A DNA stretch of 64,000 nt from Tigriopus japonicus (taxonomy: Eukaryota > Arthropoda > Copepoda > Harpacticoida > Harpacticidae), in contig CM021319.1 of assembly GCA_010645155.1 (NCBI GenBank), forward strand, positions 7,339,220 to 7,403,219, in the 5' to 3' direction. A program made the translations under genes and the position numbers. The notes below the pieces were generated by a model. The model searched no databases and was not told where the DNA came from. It was given only the letters and a program-made list of their open reading frames with translations. Each line of letters starts with the position of its first letter. Within the stretch, counting starts at the first letter, position 1. Shown in pieces: positions 12,814 through 33,988 of this stretch.

Positions 12814-13288
12814 ACTAATGATAATATGACAAGATCTTCATGTTGTTACCTTGTTGGAACGGGATTTTATTCTAGAGTTAATCGCTTTTATTTAGAGATA
12901 TTTAGCTGAAACCATAAATGTATCAAGAGTATATATGACGGTTGTTTTGGATTATAGAACACAGAACTACTTCAGGGATCCTTGGTTGGGCACGTTCCTC
13001 AATCAGTAGTGAAGGTTTCACCGACTTCAATTACTTCAGAACAGGAGGACAACGCCGGGACAAATTGGAGATCAAACAACATAGTGATGCATGATCTAAA
13101 ATCTCAGACCACTCGAAATGTATTGACGGATAAAAATGGAACTAGAACAATCTGACGACATTTTAAAGATATTATTCTTTTGGCATAACAAGCGGCAAAG
13201 AAATTGCTCCGAAAATATATGTGTAAGCTCAAAGATCCCACAGCTTTAATGTTTAAATGGTACATGTAGTTCTGCTCTTGATGATCTT

Positions 13289-23233
<9,945 letters not shown>

Positions 23234-24138
23234 GGGTCCAAGGTCAAATGCGCGGGATCGTGGACCACATCTCGATTAGGTTAATAGGGCACTACCCATT
23301 CGTCTGCGAGTGTGTCGGTTATATGTATCTTTCGCTGCTCTCTCACTCGTCAAGAAGAAAATGACCCTTTGGAAGCAATAGGTCACGGATTCCGTCACTA
23401 AAAAATGGAAACAGGGACGCCAAAGACGTGTTATCGCTCGAGGCGCATTTTATGGCGTAGAATGGGCGTGAGACTGAGAAAAATGTTGAATTATGCGCAT
23501 TTCCCATGGATCCGGCGTTGAAATGATGTATCATTTGGTTCATCAATTAAAAATGACGGGGAATACGGCATGGCACCTCCGAGGCGTGGGTTTGGATTGA
23601 GCCGGCTTTCTTCAGATTGGCAGCCCTGTCGCCGTCCCTTTAAATTAGGGTGATCGAATAAAGCTCACCTTTGACATTTTCAAAAACCCAGTATGTAAGA
23701 GAACATGCATAAAAACTGAACAAAAAGCCCGAAAGCTCCGTTATGTACCTTGAAATTGGTTTTTTTCTCGCTTTTATAACTCAACTTGACATAAAGATGA
23801 AATATAGTTCAACTCTTCTCCTAGCTTCTTTGGAAAATGGGTCACGCTGGCTAAGCGCATGTTTACACCGTTCTGCTGTTGTTAGTGTGGGTTGGTCGTT
23901 CCAGACACATTCGTTCTCTCTCCGTGTCTCTCTCCCTTCAATATTTTCACCCACACGCCTGACTCATCAATCATCCCATTGTTGAACGCACCCCCATCTG
24001 GCCGACGATCTTTCGTTTTGGGACGGCAAGTATCCACCCTTTCCGTTCCTCCACACTGCATTGATATTCAAGCCCCCCGGGTGGTTCGGTGTGATAAGAC
24101 ATCTCTGATTCGGAAAAGGTATCCATAATTAACCGATT
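23234..24138. promoter_or_regulatory. shared head-to-head promoter region of DCAF8 and PFDN2
   Basis: The 905 bp between the two start codons serve two divergent genes, so at least part must act as promoter for both. No clear TATA box or Inr pair can be fixed by eye. The region has CT-rich tracts (ctctctccgtgtctctctccc near 23918) upstream of PFDN2. Confidence 0.5.
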
Positions 24139-26068
24139 ATGGCTCCCACGTCGAGTAGCACGGCCGCCGGCAAAAAGTCCCAAGAGGATATCATTGCCCA
24201 GTTTAACAAGATGCGCAACGAGCAGCGCACTTTGGCCAGCAAACTCTCCGAATTGCAAATGGATCTGAATGAACACAAGTGAGTGGCCGAGATTCGGGGT
24301 CCATTCGAATATGTGAATGAGGATAGAGTTGAGATCATTGATACACGGGACAGGGTTTGAATGATTTGAAACGAGTCAAGGTTACGACCGTGGTTTGGTT
24401 TAGATGTCGGCCGCACTTTAAGGCCGTCTTGTCCGTACTTTCCCCGCACGTCTCTACTGAATAGGCTTGAGGGGGAAATTTAAGTGAACATGAAGCGATG
24501 AGCTGGCCAAGTAATTCATCCCTTTGTGACCAGTAATAATGCTCTTTGGAGTTATGGCTATTTATGCCAACATGAGTGTAAAAGTTACTCATATCTGGTA
24601 GTATCGTGGCCAAACCCACCGAATTTTAGGAAAACGTATTGCCAAAACATATAGTATTTTTTGTAATTATTTTGAGAAATAGTATAACGAAATTGGTTTT
24701 TGTGGTAATTTCTCCAGCACTTTGCTCATTAATTGAACTGCAAAATGACCTTTTCCTGTACCCTAGTCATCTGCTAAGTCTTATTTCAAAACAATTTGAA
24801 CGTCTGAAAAACAAAATACATATTGTTACAACTGTAAAAAACTCGCTGCCTCCCTGTTTATTTTGATTTTCCATCCTTTTTCCTGATCGTTCTGAAAGGA
24901 ACGAGCAATTTCCCAAGATTTTTTGAAATTTTACCAGTTTTGTAATTTTGGACAAAATTTGCAGATTTTTGTAATCACATTGTAAATTATAATTAAATGG
25001 CCCCGTAAATCAACTAAATATTGTTTGCTGCAACTACAATATATAATGTCGGCTTGTTTCTTGACTTTGATTTTGACAAATAAACTAACCTTGGTCCCGA
25101 TATTTACGCAACGAACAATGTTCCCTTATTTTTGTGAAATTTTCCCCATTTTTGTAATTTGTGACAAAAATTGAAGATTTTGGTAATTACAATGTAAAAT
25201 GTGATTTACTAAAAAAAAAATTATAGTAAATTCTGGCAGCCCAGATCATGGCTAATAGACCATGTATTAGATAGCAAATCATAGGAACATGTGATTAAGC
25301 CTTGGATAAAGCCTCATTTCTTGATGCAAAGTCACAAAGTCACGAGTCAATCCATTTCAAAAATAATTCGCTTGGTGATACGTCAAAGTGTTTTCTTAAA
25401 TTCCTGCTAGTACCCATATCACGAGAAACAAAATGTTATTTTTAATAAATATATAATAAAGAGAAATAAAAAAATATTTAAAATGTTAAATAATTATTAG
25501 TTTGCTATCGGACCCTAACACGCGAAGAGATTCTACGGATATGTGAGTAAATTAGACCGGTACTTATCTATAGCGTTTCATCGGCATCGACTTTGCATAC
25601 AAACTGACCGTCCTCAGATTTTTAAACCATTCAACACGCTTGACATCATTATGATAATTTTAATCTGCACTGCCAATAACCCCAATTTCCAGACTAGTCC
25701 TTGAGACATTGGAAAAGGTCTCGGCGGATCGGCGATGTTTTCGTTTAATTGGTGGGGTTCTCGTGGAACGCAATGTGGGACAAGTGGCGCCCGCTCTTCT
25801 CAATAACAAAGAAAAGGTGGGATCCCACTGACCTCTATTGACTGTGGCCGTAGTTTTTACAGCCTTTAATTTTCAGATGTCCAAATTAGTGGAGACGTTG
25901 GAAAAGCAGTTGACGGAGAAGGGCAAGAGTATCAACGACTACATGGTTCAAAACAACATTCAAATTCGAGGCGCAGGCGGACCCAAAAAGGAGGAAGCCG
26001 CATCCGGAGACAATGACGAGAACAAAAAGTCTTCGGGCGTGCTCGTAGAAGGCGCCAGCACTTCTTAA
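24139..26068 (+). CDS. PFDN2: prefoldin subunit 2 (3 exons, 151 aa)
   Basis: A beta-type subunit of the hexameric prefoldin co-chaperone, which holds unfolded actin and tubulin and passes them to the CCT chaperonin in the cytosol. Exons: 24139-24278, 25693-25816, 25877-26068, joining in phase. The first coiled-coil helix reads SQEDIIAQFNKMRNEQRTLA. The central beta-hairpin region is CFRLIGGVLVERNV, and the second helix begins MSKLVETLEKQLTEKGKSIN. The C-terminus is a charged disordered tail. The length is nearly that of human PFDN2 (154 aa). It is divergent from DCAF8 and convergent with USO1, whose stop is only 118 bp past the PFDN2 stop. Intron 1 (1.4 kb) contains a diverged direct repeat. 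Confidence 0.95.
24900..25200. repeat. diverged direct repeat in PFDN2 intron 1
   Basis: About 90 bp at 24900-24989 (AACGAGCAATTTCCCAAGAT...) resemble 25110-25200 (AACGAACAATGTTCCCTTAT...) in the same order. Shared blocks are GAAATTTT, TTTTGTAATTT, GACAAAA and TTGTAATC/ACATTGTAAA. The copies start 210 bp apart. The origin is unknown. Confidence 0.55.
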
Positions 26069-26186
26069 AACTAAAGAATAACCCAGCGTTTGAGTTGGAA
26101 TGGTTCTTTTTTTCTCTCTTATTCATAAAATAACGGTGGACAATACAAAAGCTGATGAAAACGAAAACAAAGGGTCTTTAAACATA

Positions 26187-29112
26187 TTAATCATCCTCAT
26201 CCACGGTTTGACCCAGAGCTCGAAGCTGATTCCGGTACGCGCCTATTTGGGCATCTTGATCGGCCAACAAAACGAGCAGATCCTCTTGTTCGGCCTTCAG
26301 GGAGGCCACTTCAAGTTTCATGGCCTCGACCTCTTTCACATCGGTCGATTGAGAGGAACTCTGGGCATTGATGGTCTTGAGGTCGTGGATCTCTTCCTCT
26401 TTCTGACTTAGATTGATTCTCAACGATTCCANNNNNNNNNNNNNNNNNNNNNNNNNNNNNNNNNNNNNNNNNNNNNNNNNNNNNNNNNNNNNNNNNNNNN
26501 NNNNNNNNNNNNNNNNNNNNNNNAACGAGCAGATCCTCTTGTTCGGCCTTCAAGGAGGCCACTTCAAGTTTCATGGCCTCGACCTCTTTCACATCGGTCG
26601 ATTGAGGGGAACTCTGGGCATTGATGGTCTTGAGGTCGTGGATCTCTTCCTCTTTCTGACTTAGATTGATTCTCAACGATTCCAATTGAGTCTTGAGCAG
26701 CGCCAATTCCGCTTCCACTTCCGGTCCATGACCATTCATTAAATGATTTTTGGCATCCACATTCGTCGAGGAATCGCTCTCCACTGCCATGAGTCTCATT
26801 TCTAACTCTTGGATGATGTCGTCCCGAATCTTGATCTCATTCTCCAATTTACGCTTCTCCTCGGCAAACTCGGCATGATTGGACCCCGTGGATTGACCAT
26901 TCTGAGTGGTGCTTGAATTAACTTCTGAGAGTGGGGCAGCTTTGGTGTGCGAGTTTTGAGCTCGTAACACCGAGTTCTGGTCTTTTAAGGTAGCCATGGA
27001 GGTGATTAGCTCATCCACCTGATGTTTGGCAGTGCTCAATTCGCTCTGGAGATAAATGTTGGCCTTGGTGAGGTCGTGAATACGCTGGTCTTGCTCGCGG
27101 ATCAAATCCTTGAATTGCACGACCAAGGCCGCGTTGTTTTCCGTGGTCTCGACCAAGGGATCGTTCTCTTTCCTCCGATGCAGAAACGAGATGATACTGT
27201 GCTCTAAATGCTTAAATTGAAGACAAAAGTGATGGTCGAAGAGCAGATCCTTCGAGTCCACACACTTGGGCTGAGGATGTTTCAAAGCACGATTGTATGA
27301 TTCGTGCTTGGAAATCTCCCCTAGTTTGTCCAAGAACACTTCGCCGCCGATGCGTTTCTCGATCAGTTGGTAGAGATCGTCCTGGGTGTGATTGGGCACG
27401 GAATTGTCATTATCCAAGAGACACAAGCCCAACAAAAAGGCACACAACCCTTGACCCAACCGTTCGAGGTCATCATGCTCGTTGGAACCGATCTGACCGG
27501 TCAGAAATGGCACCACTTCGGGAATGGCCAATAAAGAAGTCGCGGCCGGAATGCAATTATGAATCCAAGTCGAAAGGAGCATGAGGATCCCCAATCGGGT
27601 TTGGATTTGCGAAGACTGCTGCAGAATATGACAACACTGGGACATCATGGACACGGGCTCGGTGCCCTTGGCCGTGGACAATTGCACACGAAGAAGCTCC
27701 AGTTTGATGGACTCTTGATCCACCAAACCATGAGCCAAGGCCACGGACGAGAACCAATTCGAGAGACGATCATTGGAGAAAAGCCCCCCACAAAGCAGCT
27801 GACCCGCCGTGATCTCGTTATTAGCGGGCTGATTGGCCGGCAACAAGGTGCGCATGATCTCATCCTGCCGATTCGAGTTCTTATGGACATAGCATTGAAA
27901 GCAATACAACACGGCACAACGGAGCGCGAAAGGCTGTTTCTCATTGACCATAGACATGAGCAGCAAAATCAAGGCCGGTCGAGGCGGTGTAGCCGGGGCT
28001 TGAACCAACGAGAAGAACTCCTGATTGGTCGAGCACCCGCGAATGGACTCGGCAATGGCGTTGATGGCCTCGGTTAAGATGTCGGAAGGAATTCCGGCGG
28101 CCATGAGGATCGAGCACAACTTCTCAAGTAAGCGACACTGATGGACGGTCCGTTGACAACTGAGAGTCACGTGGGACGGGTTGGCCGGCGAGACCAGGGT
28201 TCGAACCACGAGGAGCATGTGCAGCATGTTGGATACCTTCTGGGCCGACCAACCCACTTCGATCTCTTCGGGTTCGAGGGTCAGGTCAAAGAAGGGCGTG
28301 ATCCGCTGAATGAAACTGCCCTCCCGGAAGAAGGTCTGATTGGAGGCGTTGTTTCGCAGTAAGTTAAGCATGAGTCGTAGACAATCCTCGACTACAATCT
28401 CGCCATCGCTCAAGCCCTCCATATTCAGGATATCGATGAGCTTGTCGAAACAGTTTTCGAAGGCCACGATCTTCTGGAGATTGGCATTGCCCTTGGTCAA
28501 CTGAATGAGCAGCAAGAGGGCGTCGTTTCGCAACACTTCTCGACTGTCCACCAACACGTCCATCAAACGACTCACGCCCATTTGCGAGGCCAAAATCAGG
28601 TCCTGCATCTGCCGAGGTTTGTTAAACAGCAAGTGGGTCAATAGTTTGACGGCCGGACGACGAATCCGGAAATCGAATTCGGCCAAAGCGTCCAACACAT
28701 ACTGAACGTGAACGGGTTGTTTGAGATAGATCTCGGTGAATTGTTCGCCCACGCCCTCCGCCGGTTCACGCTCCGCCTCCCGTCCCACCTCCTCTTCGAA
28801 CTCATCGGGCGAACACACGTTACAAAGCGTGTCGAGGGCGTAACTGAGCATCTCTTCGTCGTATTGAGAGTGATTGGCCAAGATTTCGAGTAACGCCTCC
28901 AAGGCTTGCACGCCCACTTCGACGCGGAACTTGCGCGACATGGCTGTCAAGGCGCGGCAGGCGTCGCGGCGATCTTCCAGGAGGGTGGACGAGCTAAGGC
29001 GGTCCACCAGACGCTCGATGGTGTCGGCCGAGGAGGGCGTGCCGCCGGCGGTGCCCGGCAGCCCACTCGGACCCGCGCCCACGCCTCCCAAAACGCTTCG
29101 AAATAGTTCCAT
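26187..29112 (-). CDS. USO1: general vesicular transport factor p115 (USO1), intronless, interrupted by an assembly gap
   Basis: A Golgi tethering factor that links COPI/COPII vesicles to GM130 and Rab1. The first 650 or so residues form the armadillo-like globular head, with SSSTLLEDRRDACRALTAMS, QFTEIYLKQPVHVQYVL, MGVSRLMDVLVDSREVLRND, QKIVAFENCFDKLIDIL, AQLLCGGLF-like GQLLCGGLFSNDRLSNW and HPIE-free HEAT/ARM repeats as in p115. A coiled-coil tail from about residue 680 ends EDLLVLLADQDAQI...TVDEDD, an acidic C-terminus. The start chosen is MELFRSVLGG at 29112, matching the family N-terminus; an in-frame ATG 15 codons upstream is less likely. If the N run and the duplicated copy (26271-26431) are removed, the frame runs unbroken from 26524 to 26270 and gives about 890 aa (human 962). 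No introns are seen. Confidence 0.93.
26432..26523. other. assembly gap (92 N) flanked by a false duplication in USO1
   Basis: The 161 bp before the gap (26271-26431) and after it (26524-26684) are the same sequence with two substitutions. Two overlapping contig ends, probably allelic, appear to have been scaffolded rather than merged. Confidence 0.9.
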
Positions 29113-30370
29113 GATGGGTAAGTGATCGGATGGATGCCCGATATTAGTGATATTCACCGGCGATCATTATAATAAAAGTCGGGATCCCATGAAAATTACA
29201 CGTACACTGCTACTTCCTGACTTTGACTTTAGCTGAATTTATTTGCGAAAGGGGAAACATTCAGGGAGGAATCTCTTAAAGAAATATTTGAGGTCAGAAA
29301 AATAGTTTGTGTTCAAAATAGGTTTAACTAGAACGTGATGAATGTCTAAGAGTTTGATAGACCAAAAACTTGAAAGCAAACTCATGTAAGTTTTGGTATT
29401 TCAAAGAAAATGACGCCCTTTTTTTCCAAATTTGGCCTACAAATTGTCTGGTTGGGCTAACTGAAACGGAGAACATGAGGTGACGAAGAAATGACGATGG
29501 ACAAATTCAAATTTTTGATTTAACAACAAATGAAGCTTGCAAAAAGCCATGAAGATCGTAATAAGAACACTTCAAATAAAATTACCCGTCTTGGGATATG
29601 TTTTATGACATTCTCAAAACAGGTCGATTTGGATACAAAAACTTTGACTCAAATTGATTTATTTTAACGAGATCTTTCAAAGGAAGTAAAACCACTCATT
29701 CAATGATATCCCAACGTACTTCAAACTTGAAATCCCACTCTTGCTAAACATCGCATTGCTCAATCATCGTTGCTGCACCCAATCTTCTGGCATTAAATCA
29801 AATCGATCTAATTTTCATCCCGCACAAAAGAGTCACTTGGCCTGAGCGACGTGGACGGGCCTGAGGCCTAGCCGCTCACTCAACCTTCTCCAATGATCAG
29901 CCGAATTATTTCACTCTTGATTTCACGCAACCTAGTCCAAACATGGCTACTTGAAAAGAAATCCCATTTCACGCCATCCCCGGACCAAACTTGTCCCTCT
30001 TCATAAAACGAATTTAAATTCCCTATGTCCGATCCCTCTTCTCTAATTGAAAGCCGATCCATCGTCCCAAGGGCGCCTAATGCACCTAATCTTAAAGTTA
30101 TAAATAAATCCGCGCCCTCTAGCGAGTGTCGCTTTACGTAAGCTTCGCGTAGCTAGCTTTCATGTTACATGTTCAGTGTCCATGAGCCAAGAAATTGTCT
30201 ACAGTAAGAAAGAGATCTCGTAACCAACTCGCTTGTCCATCGCCAATCCCGAAATCAGAACGCAAACAATTGGAAAAGAGGTAAGAGGAAATCCATGCAT
30301 TGATTGTCTGAACAAAAACATAACGCCTGGACTCAATCTTTTCTTCTAGTAGTTCGCGTTCCTCGTCATC
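29113..30370. promoter_or_regulatory. head-to-head intergenic region of USO1 and SDHA
   Basis: The 1.26 kb between divergent start codons must contain both promoters. It has no coding potential beyond chance frames, and I found no transposon ends. The sequence cccctctagcgagtgtcg (30114-30131) and a pyrimidine-rich stretch before 30371 are candidates for the SDHA 5' region. Confidence 0.45.
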
Positions 30371-33300
30371 ATGTCGATTTTGTCGAAGATGTGCGGCACC
30401 CGTTTGGCCCGTTTGGCCACGGTTCCTCAACGGGGTCTGCACTTTACCGTGTCAGGACAGAACGATGCCAAGGTCAAAGGGGACGCCATCTCGCGGGAAT
30501 ATCCCGTAGTGGATCACAGTTACGATGCCGTGGTGGTCGGAGCGGGTGGAGCCGGTTTGCGGGCCGCTTTTGGATTAGTTCAGGTGAGTTAGAGCATAAT
30601 TAGTTTATCACTGGGATTACCCGATGACTGCTAAGATCTAATCGTTAATCACCGATGTCAAAGATGCGTGACGTCACACCTCTCAGGTTAAATTTAGGTT
30701 AAGTTAGGTTTGAATGAAGTTAAAGTAGGTTTAAATTAGGTTAGGTTAGGTTTAAGTTAGGTTAGGTTAGGTTTAGTTAGGTTAGGTTAGGTTTAAGTAT
30801 GGTTAGGTTAGGTTTAAATTTGGTCAAATGTGACGTCACTTATCTTTGACATCGGTGATTACCGGTTACAAAAGTCGCAACAAAATCATTACGTACTCAA
30901 TCAATGACTTTCCAACACTTGAACTTTGATCCGAGTCGCAATTCCTCGTTGCCGTGATGAGTTTCCCAATCTCTTGGATAATATCTTTAGTTAGGGAAGG
31001 TATTGGCGAGAAAGACTTGGCCTTATTTAACTCGTAGAGTTAATGCATTAAGTTACGTCATTGAATGCAATAACAAAACAAAAGAGGTCATAAGAGAGAC
31101 GTCAGGTTTCTTGGCTGGGGATCAAAAGTGCCATCTAGGGCCATCAAAAAATGTTGGTGATGGACCGAAAGGGTTGCTATCCGAAGCCGAAAGTTTCGGC
31201 CGAAAAAGGGCTTAAACGAAACTCCAAGAAACTGACTACAAAATCATACAAATGAATGCAAAATTCACTTGTAAAAATTAAATTGCTCATGTGCTTGATG
31301 TTGGACAATTGCAAATTTTAAAAGATCGGAAGGTTTTTGGACCAAAAATCCGTGCATTTTGTTTTCGGTTTCGGTAGGCATAACCGAAACCGAAATTTCG
31401 AACAAAAGCGCTTTCGGTCCATCACCAAAAAAATGTCTTTTCGCTTTTCAAGTTATCATTCAAGTCACATGTTAAACGCACAATAAGGTACTCTTTTGGT
31501 TTGAAAATGGATCCAGATTAGCTTGCTTAGTTTCCCGAAACGAAGTTGTCCCGATTTTTTAATACATTATTAATCATGATGAACTATTGATTAACACGGA
31601 ATAATCCTTCATGACCACATAGGAGGGCTTTCGAACGGCCGTCATCACTAAATTGTTTCCTACCCGCTCCCACACGGTGGCCGCCCAAGGGGGCATCAAT
31701 GCGGCTTTGGGCAACATGGAACCCGACGATTGGCGATGGCACATGTATGACACCGTCAAGGGATCCGATTGGTTGGGCGATCAGGATGCCATTCACTACA
31801 TGAGTCGTGAAGCACCCGCCGCTGTCATCGAGTTGGAGAACTACGGTATGAACTCGTAGTATGTAGTTTGAACAAACGGGTCATGGATATTCGGTTTTCT
31901 TTAATGCAGGCATGCCGTTCTCCCGAACCCCCGAAGGCAAGATCTATCAACGAGCCTTTGGTGGGCAATCCTACCAATTTGGCAAGGGCGGCCAAGCCCA
32001 TCGATGCTGTTGTGTGGCTGACAGAACCGGACACTCATTGCTTCACACGCTCTACGGTCAAAGCTTGAGGTATTAGTCCATTACATTTTTTCCAAAATGC
32101 AAAAGAGAAACATTATGCCACGTTTGTTAATTTAATTTGGGTACGACTGTAACTACTCGAAACATAAAATTTTGAGAAACACTATGGCATGCATGCTCTC
32201 CTAATTTTAAGGTACGATTGTAATTACTTCATCGAATACTTCGCCCTGGATCTGATCATGGAGGGTGGAGAATGTGTGGGTGTGATCGCCATGTGCTTAG
32301 AGGATGGATCCATTCATCGTTTCAAGGCCAAGAACACCGTTTTGGCTTGTGGAGGTTACGGCAAGGCCTATTTCTCGGCCACTTCCGCCCACACCTGCAC
32401 GGGTGATGCCACCGCCATGGTTTCTCGAGCGGGTTTGGCCAACCAGGACATGGAATTCGTCCAGTTCCACCCCACTGGTATCTATGGAGCCGGTTGTTTG
32501 ATGACCGAAGGTTGTCGCGGAGAAGGTGGATACTTGGTCAACTCGGAAGGTGAACGTTTCATGGAGCGATACGCTCCCGTGGCCAAAGATTTAGCCTCTC
32601 GAGATGTTGTGTCTCGATCCATGACCATTGAGATCCGAGAGGGTCGTGGTTGTGGACCTGAAAAGGATCACGTCCATCTTCAATTGCATCATTTGCCCCC
32701 AGAGCAATTGGCTCAACGTTTGCCCGGAATCTCGGAGACGGCCATGATCTTTGCCGGTGTGGATGTGACTCGTGAACCCATTCCCGTGTTGCCCACGGTG
32801 CATTACAATATGGGTGGTGTGCCCACCAACTACCAGGGCCAGGTAAACAACAGCTCAAAGGGAGTACTCAACCGAATGTGTTTCAAATGTGATGTTTCAT
32901 ACAGGTGATCAGATATGAAAATGGCCAAGATGAGGTTGTTCCTGGTCTTTACGCGGCCGGTGAGACGGCTTGTGCCTCTGTTCACGGAGCTAACCGATTG
33001 GGTGCCAATTCTTTGCTGGATTTGGTGGTGTTTGGTCGCGCCTGCGCCAAAACCATTGCCCAGAACAACAAACCCGGAGAAAAGGTGCCCGATTTCTCTT
33101 CATCGGCCGGAGAAGCCTCCGTGGCCAACTTGGATAAACTACGATATGCCAATGGAGCCACGCCCACCGCTCATTTGAGATTGAACATGCAGAAGACTAT
33201 GCAGAACCACGCCGCCGTCTTCAGAACCGGAACTGTAATGATTCAGCTCTAAAGTTTACCCCTTTTATGAAACATGAATTGATGAGTTTCTTGCGTCCCA

Positions 33301-33800
33301 TTCAAGGTTATGCAAGAGGGAATCGAAAAGATGAACAGCATCTGGGGACAAATGGACGATTTGAAGACCTCCGACCGTGGCCTAGTGTGGAATTCTGATT
33401 TGGTCGAGACTTTGGAGCTGCAGAATTGCATGATCAATGCCATGCAAACCATCGTGTCTGCTGAGGCCAGGAAGGAATCTCGTGGTGCTCACGCCAGGTC
33501 AGCAAAACTTTCTCATTTCAAGATCGAAATACATGGGGGAAATTTTTTGTGTGGTGTTTGTCGTGAATTGAAATAATTTCCAATTTCAGAGAGGACTTCA
33601 AGGACCGAATTGACGAGTTCGATTACAAGAAGCCCTTGGAAGGCCAACAAAAGGTGGACTTTGAAAAGCATTGGCGTAAACACACCCTCTCCAAGGTCTC
33701 CGGACAAGGAGAGACCACTCTCGTTTACAGACCCGTCATTGATGAGACCCTTGATGCTAAAGAGTGCGCTTGGGTGCCTCCCGCGGTGCGTTCTTATTAA
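30371..33800 (+). CDS. SDHA: succinate dehydrogenase flavoprotein subunit (7 exons, 652 aa)
   Basis: The catalytic subunit of mitochondrial complex II. It oxidises succinate to fumarate with covalently bound FAD and feeds electrons to the quinone pool. Exons, all in phase: 30371-30583, 31623-31845, 31910-32069, 32212-32842, 32905-33234, 33307-33497, 33590-33800. An Arg-rich N-terminus ([19 protein letters not shown]) serves as a mitochondrial presequence. The dinucleotide fold is [16 protein letters not shown]. The flavin-linking histidine is H88 in [16 protein letters not shown]. Active-site segments include [42 protein letters not shown] and [20 protein letters not shown]. The C-terminus is VPPAVRSY. 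Its length is close to human SDHA (664 aa). Intron 1 (1039 bp) carries two MITEs. Confidence 0.97.
30648..30859. mobile_element. mariner-like MITE carrying TTAGG arrays and CRE palindromes, 212 bp
   Basis: The ends ATCACCGATGTCAAAGAT..GTGACGTCACA and their complement match except for two bases and are each bordered by TA (30646-30647, 30860-30861), the mariner-type target. The interior is made largely of GGTTAGGTTAGGTTTAAGTTA-like units, which contain the arthropod telomere unit TTAGG. Each arm includes GTGACGTCAC (30668-30677, 30830-30839), a cAMP-response-element palindrome. It sits in SDHA intron 1. Confidence 0.78.
31155..31427. mobile_element. Mutator-like MITE, 273 bp, with 9-bp target duplication
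   Basis: The perfect 17-bp terminal inverted repeats are TGGTGATGGACCGAAAG and CTTTCGGTCCATCACCA. They are flanked by AAAAAATGT at 31146-31154 and 31428-31436, an exact 9-bp duplication. Duplications of 9 bp fit Mutator-like elements better than hAT (8 bp). A longer CCGAAA-rich, truncated relative lies at 1040-1345. The element is non-coding and lies in SDHA intron 1. Confidence 0.9.
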
Positions 33801-33930
33801 ACCTTGGGGAAAACTTTTCACAAAGCAGAATTTTTGAAATTGCTATGATCCAGAAACCAAAAGAAATCGGTCGATCCTTGTATGTAGATATCGAGATATC
33901 GTTCATTCTTAGAAGAATAATACAACAATC

Positions 33931-33936
33931 AATAAA
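33931..33936 (+). promoter_or_regulatory. polyadenylation signal of SDHA
   Basis: AATAAA occurs 131 bp after the SDHA stop, in the 188-bp space before the convergent SOS stop codon. The two 3' untranslated regions therefore probably overlap as antisense tails. Confidence 0.7.
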
Positions 33937-33988
33937 ATATTAAATAATGTAGTTGAGCTGTTCGAATTCGATTTGTTTATGTCTTCCG

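Larger units (their letters stand above)
9680..13288. other. intergenic region between the receptor and DCAF8
   Basis: AT-rich, with no supported gene. It holds a long hairpin (10211-10465) and a hAT-like MITE (11958-12813), listed separately. The minus frames of about 140 codons at 10398-10829 and 11826-12263 are byproducts of these repeats. Confidence 0.6.

Noticed and set aside
27559..28077. 172-codon plus frame inside USO1
   Set aside because: It is antisense to the clearly conserved p115 head domain and is a shadow of its codons.
31155..31427. Considered as a hAT element because of its short TIR
   Set aside because: The target duplication is 9 bp and exact, and the terminus lacks the CAG/TAGGG form, so a Mutator-like origin fits better.
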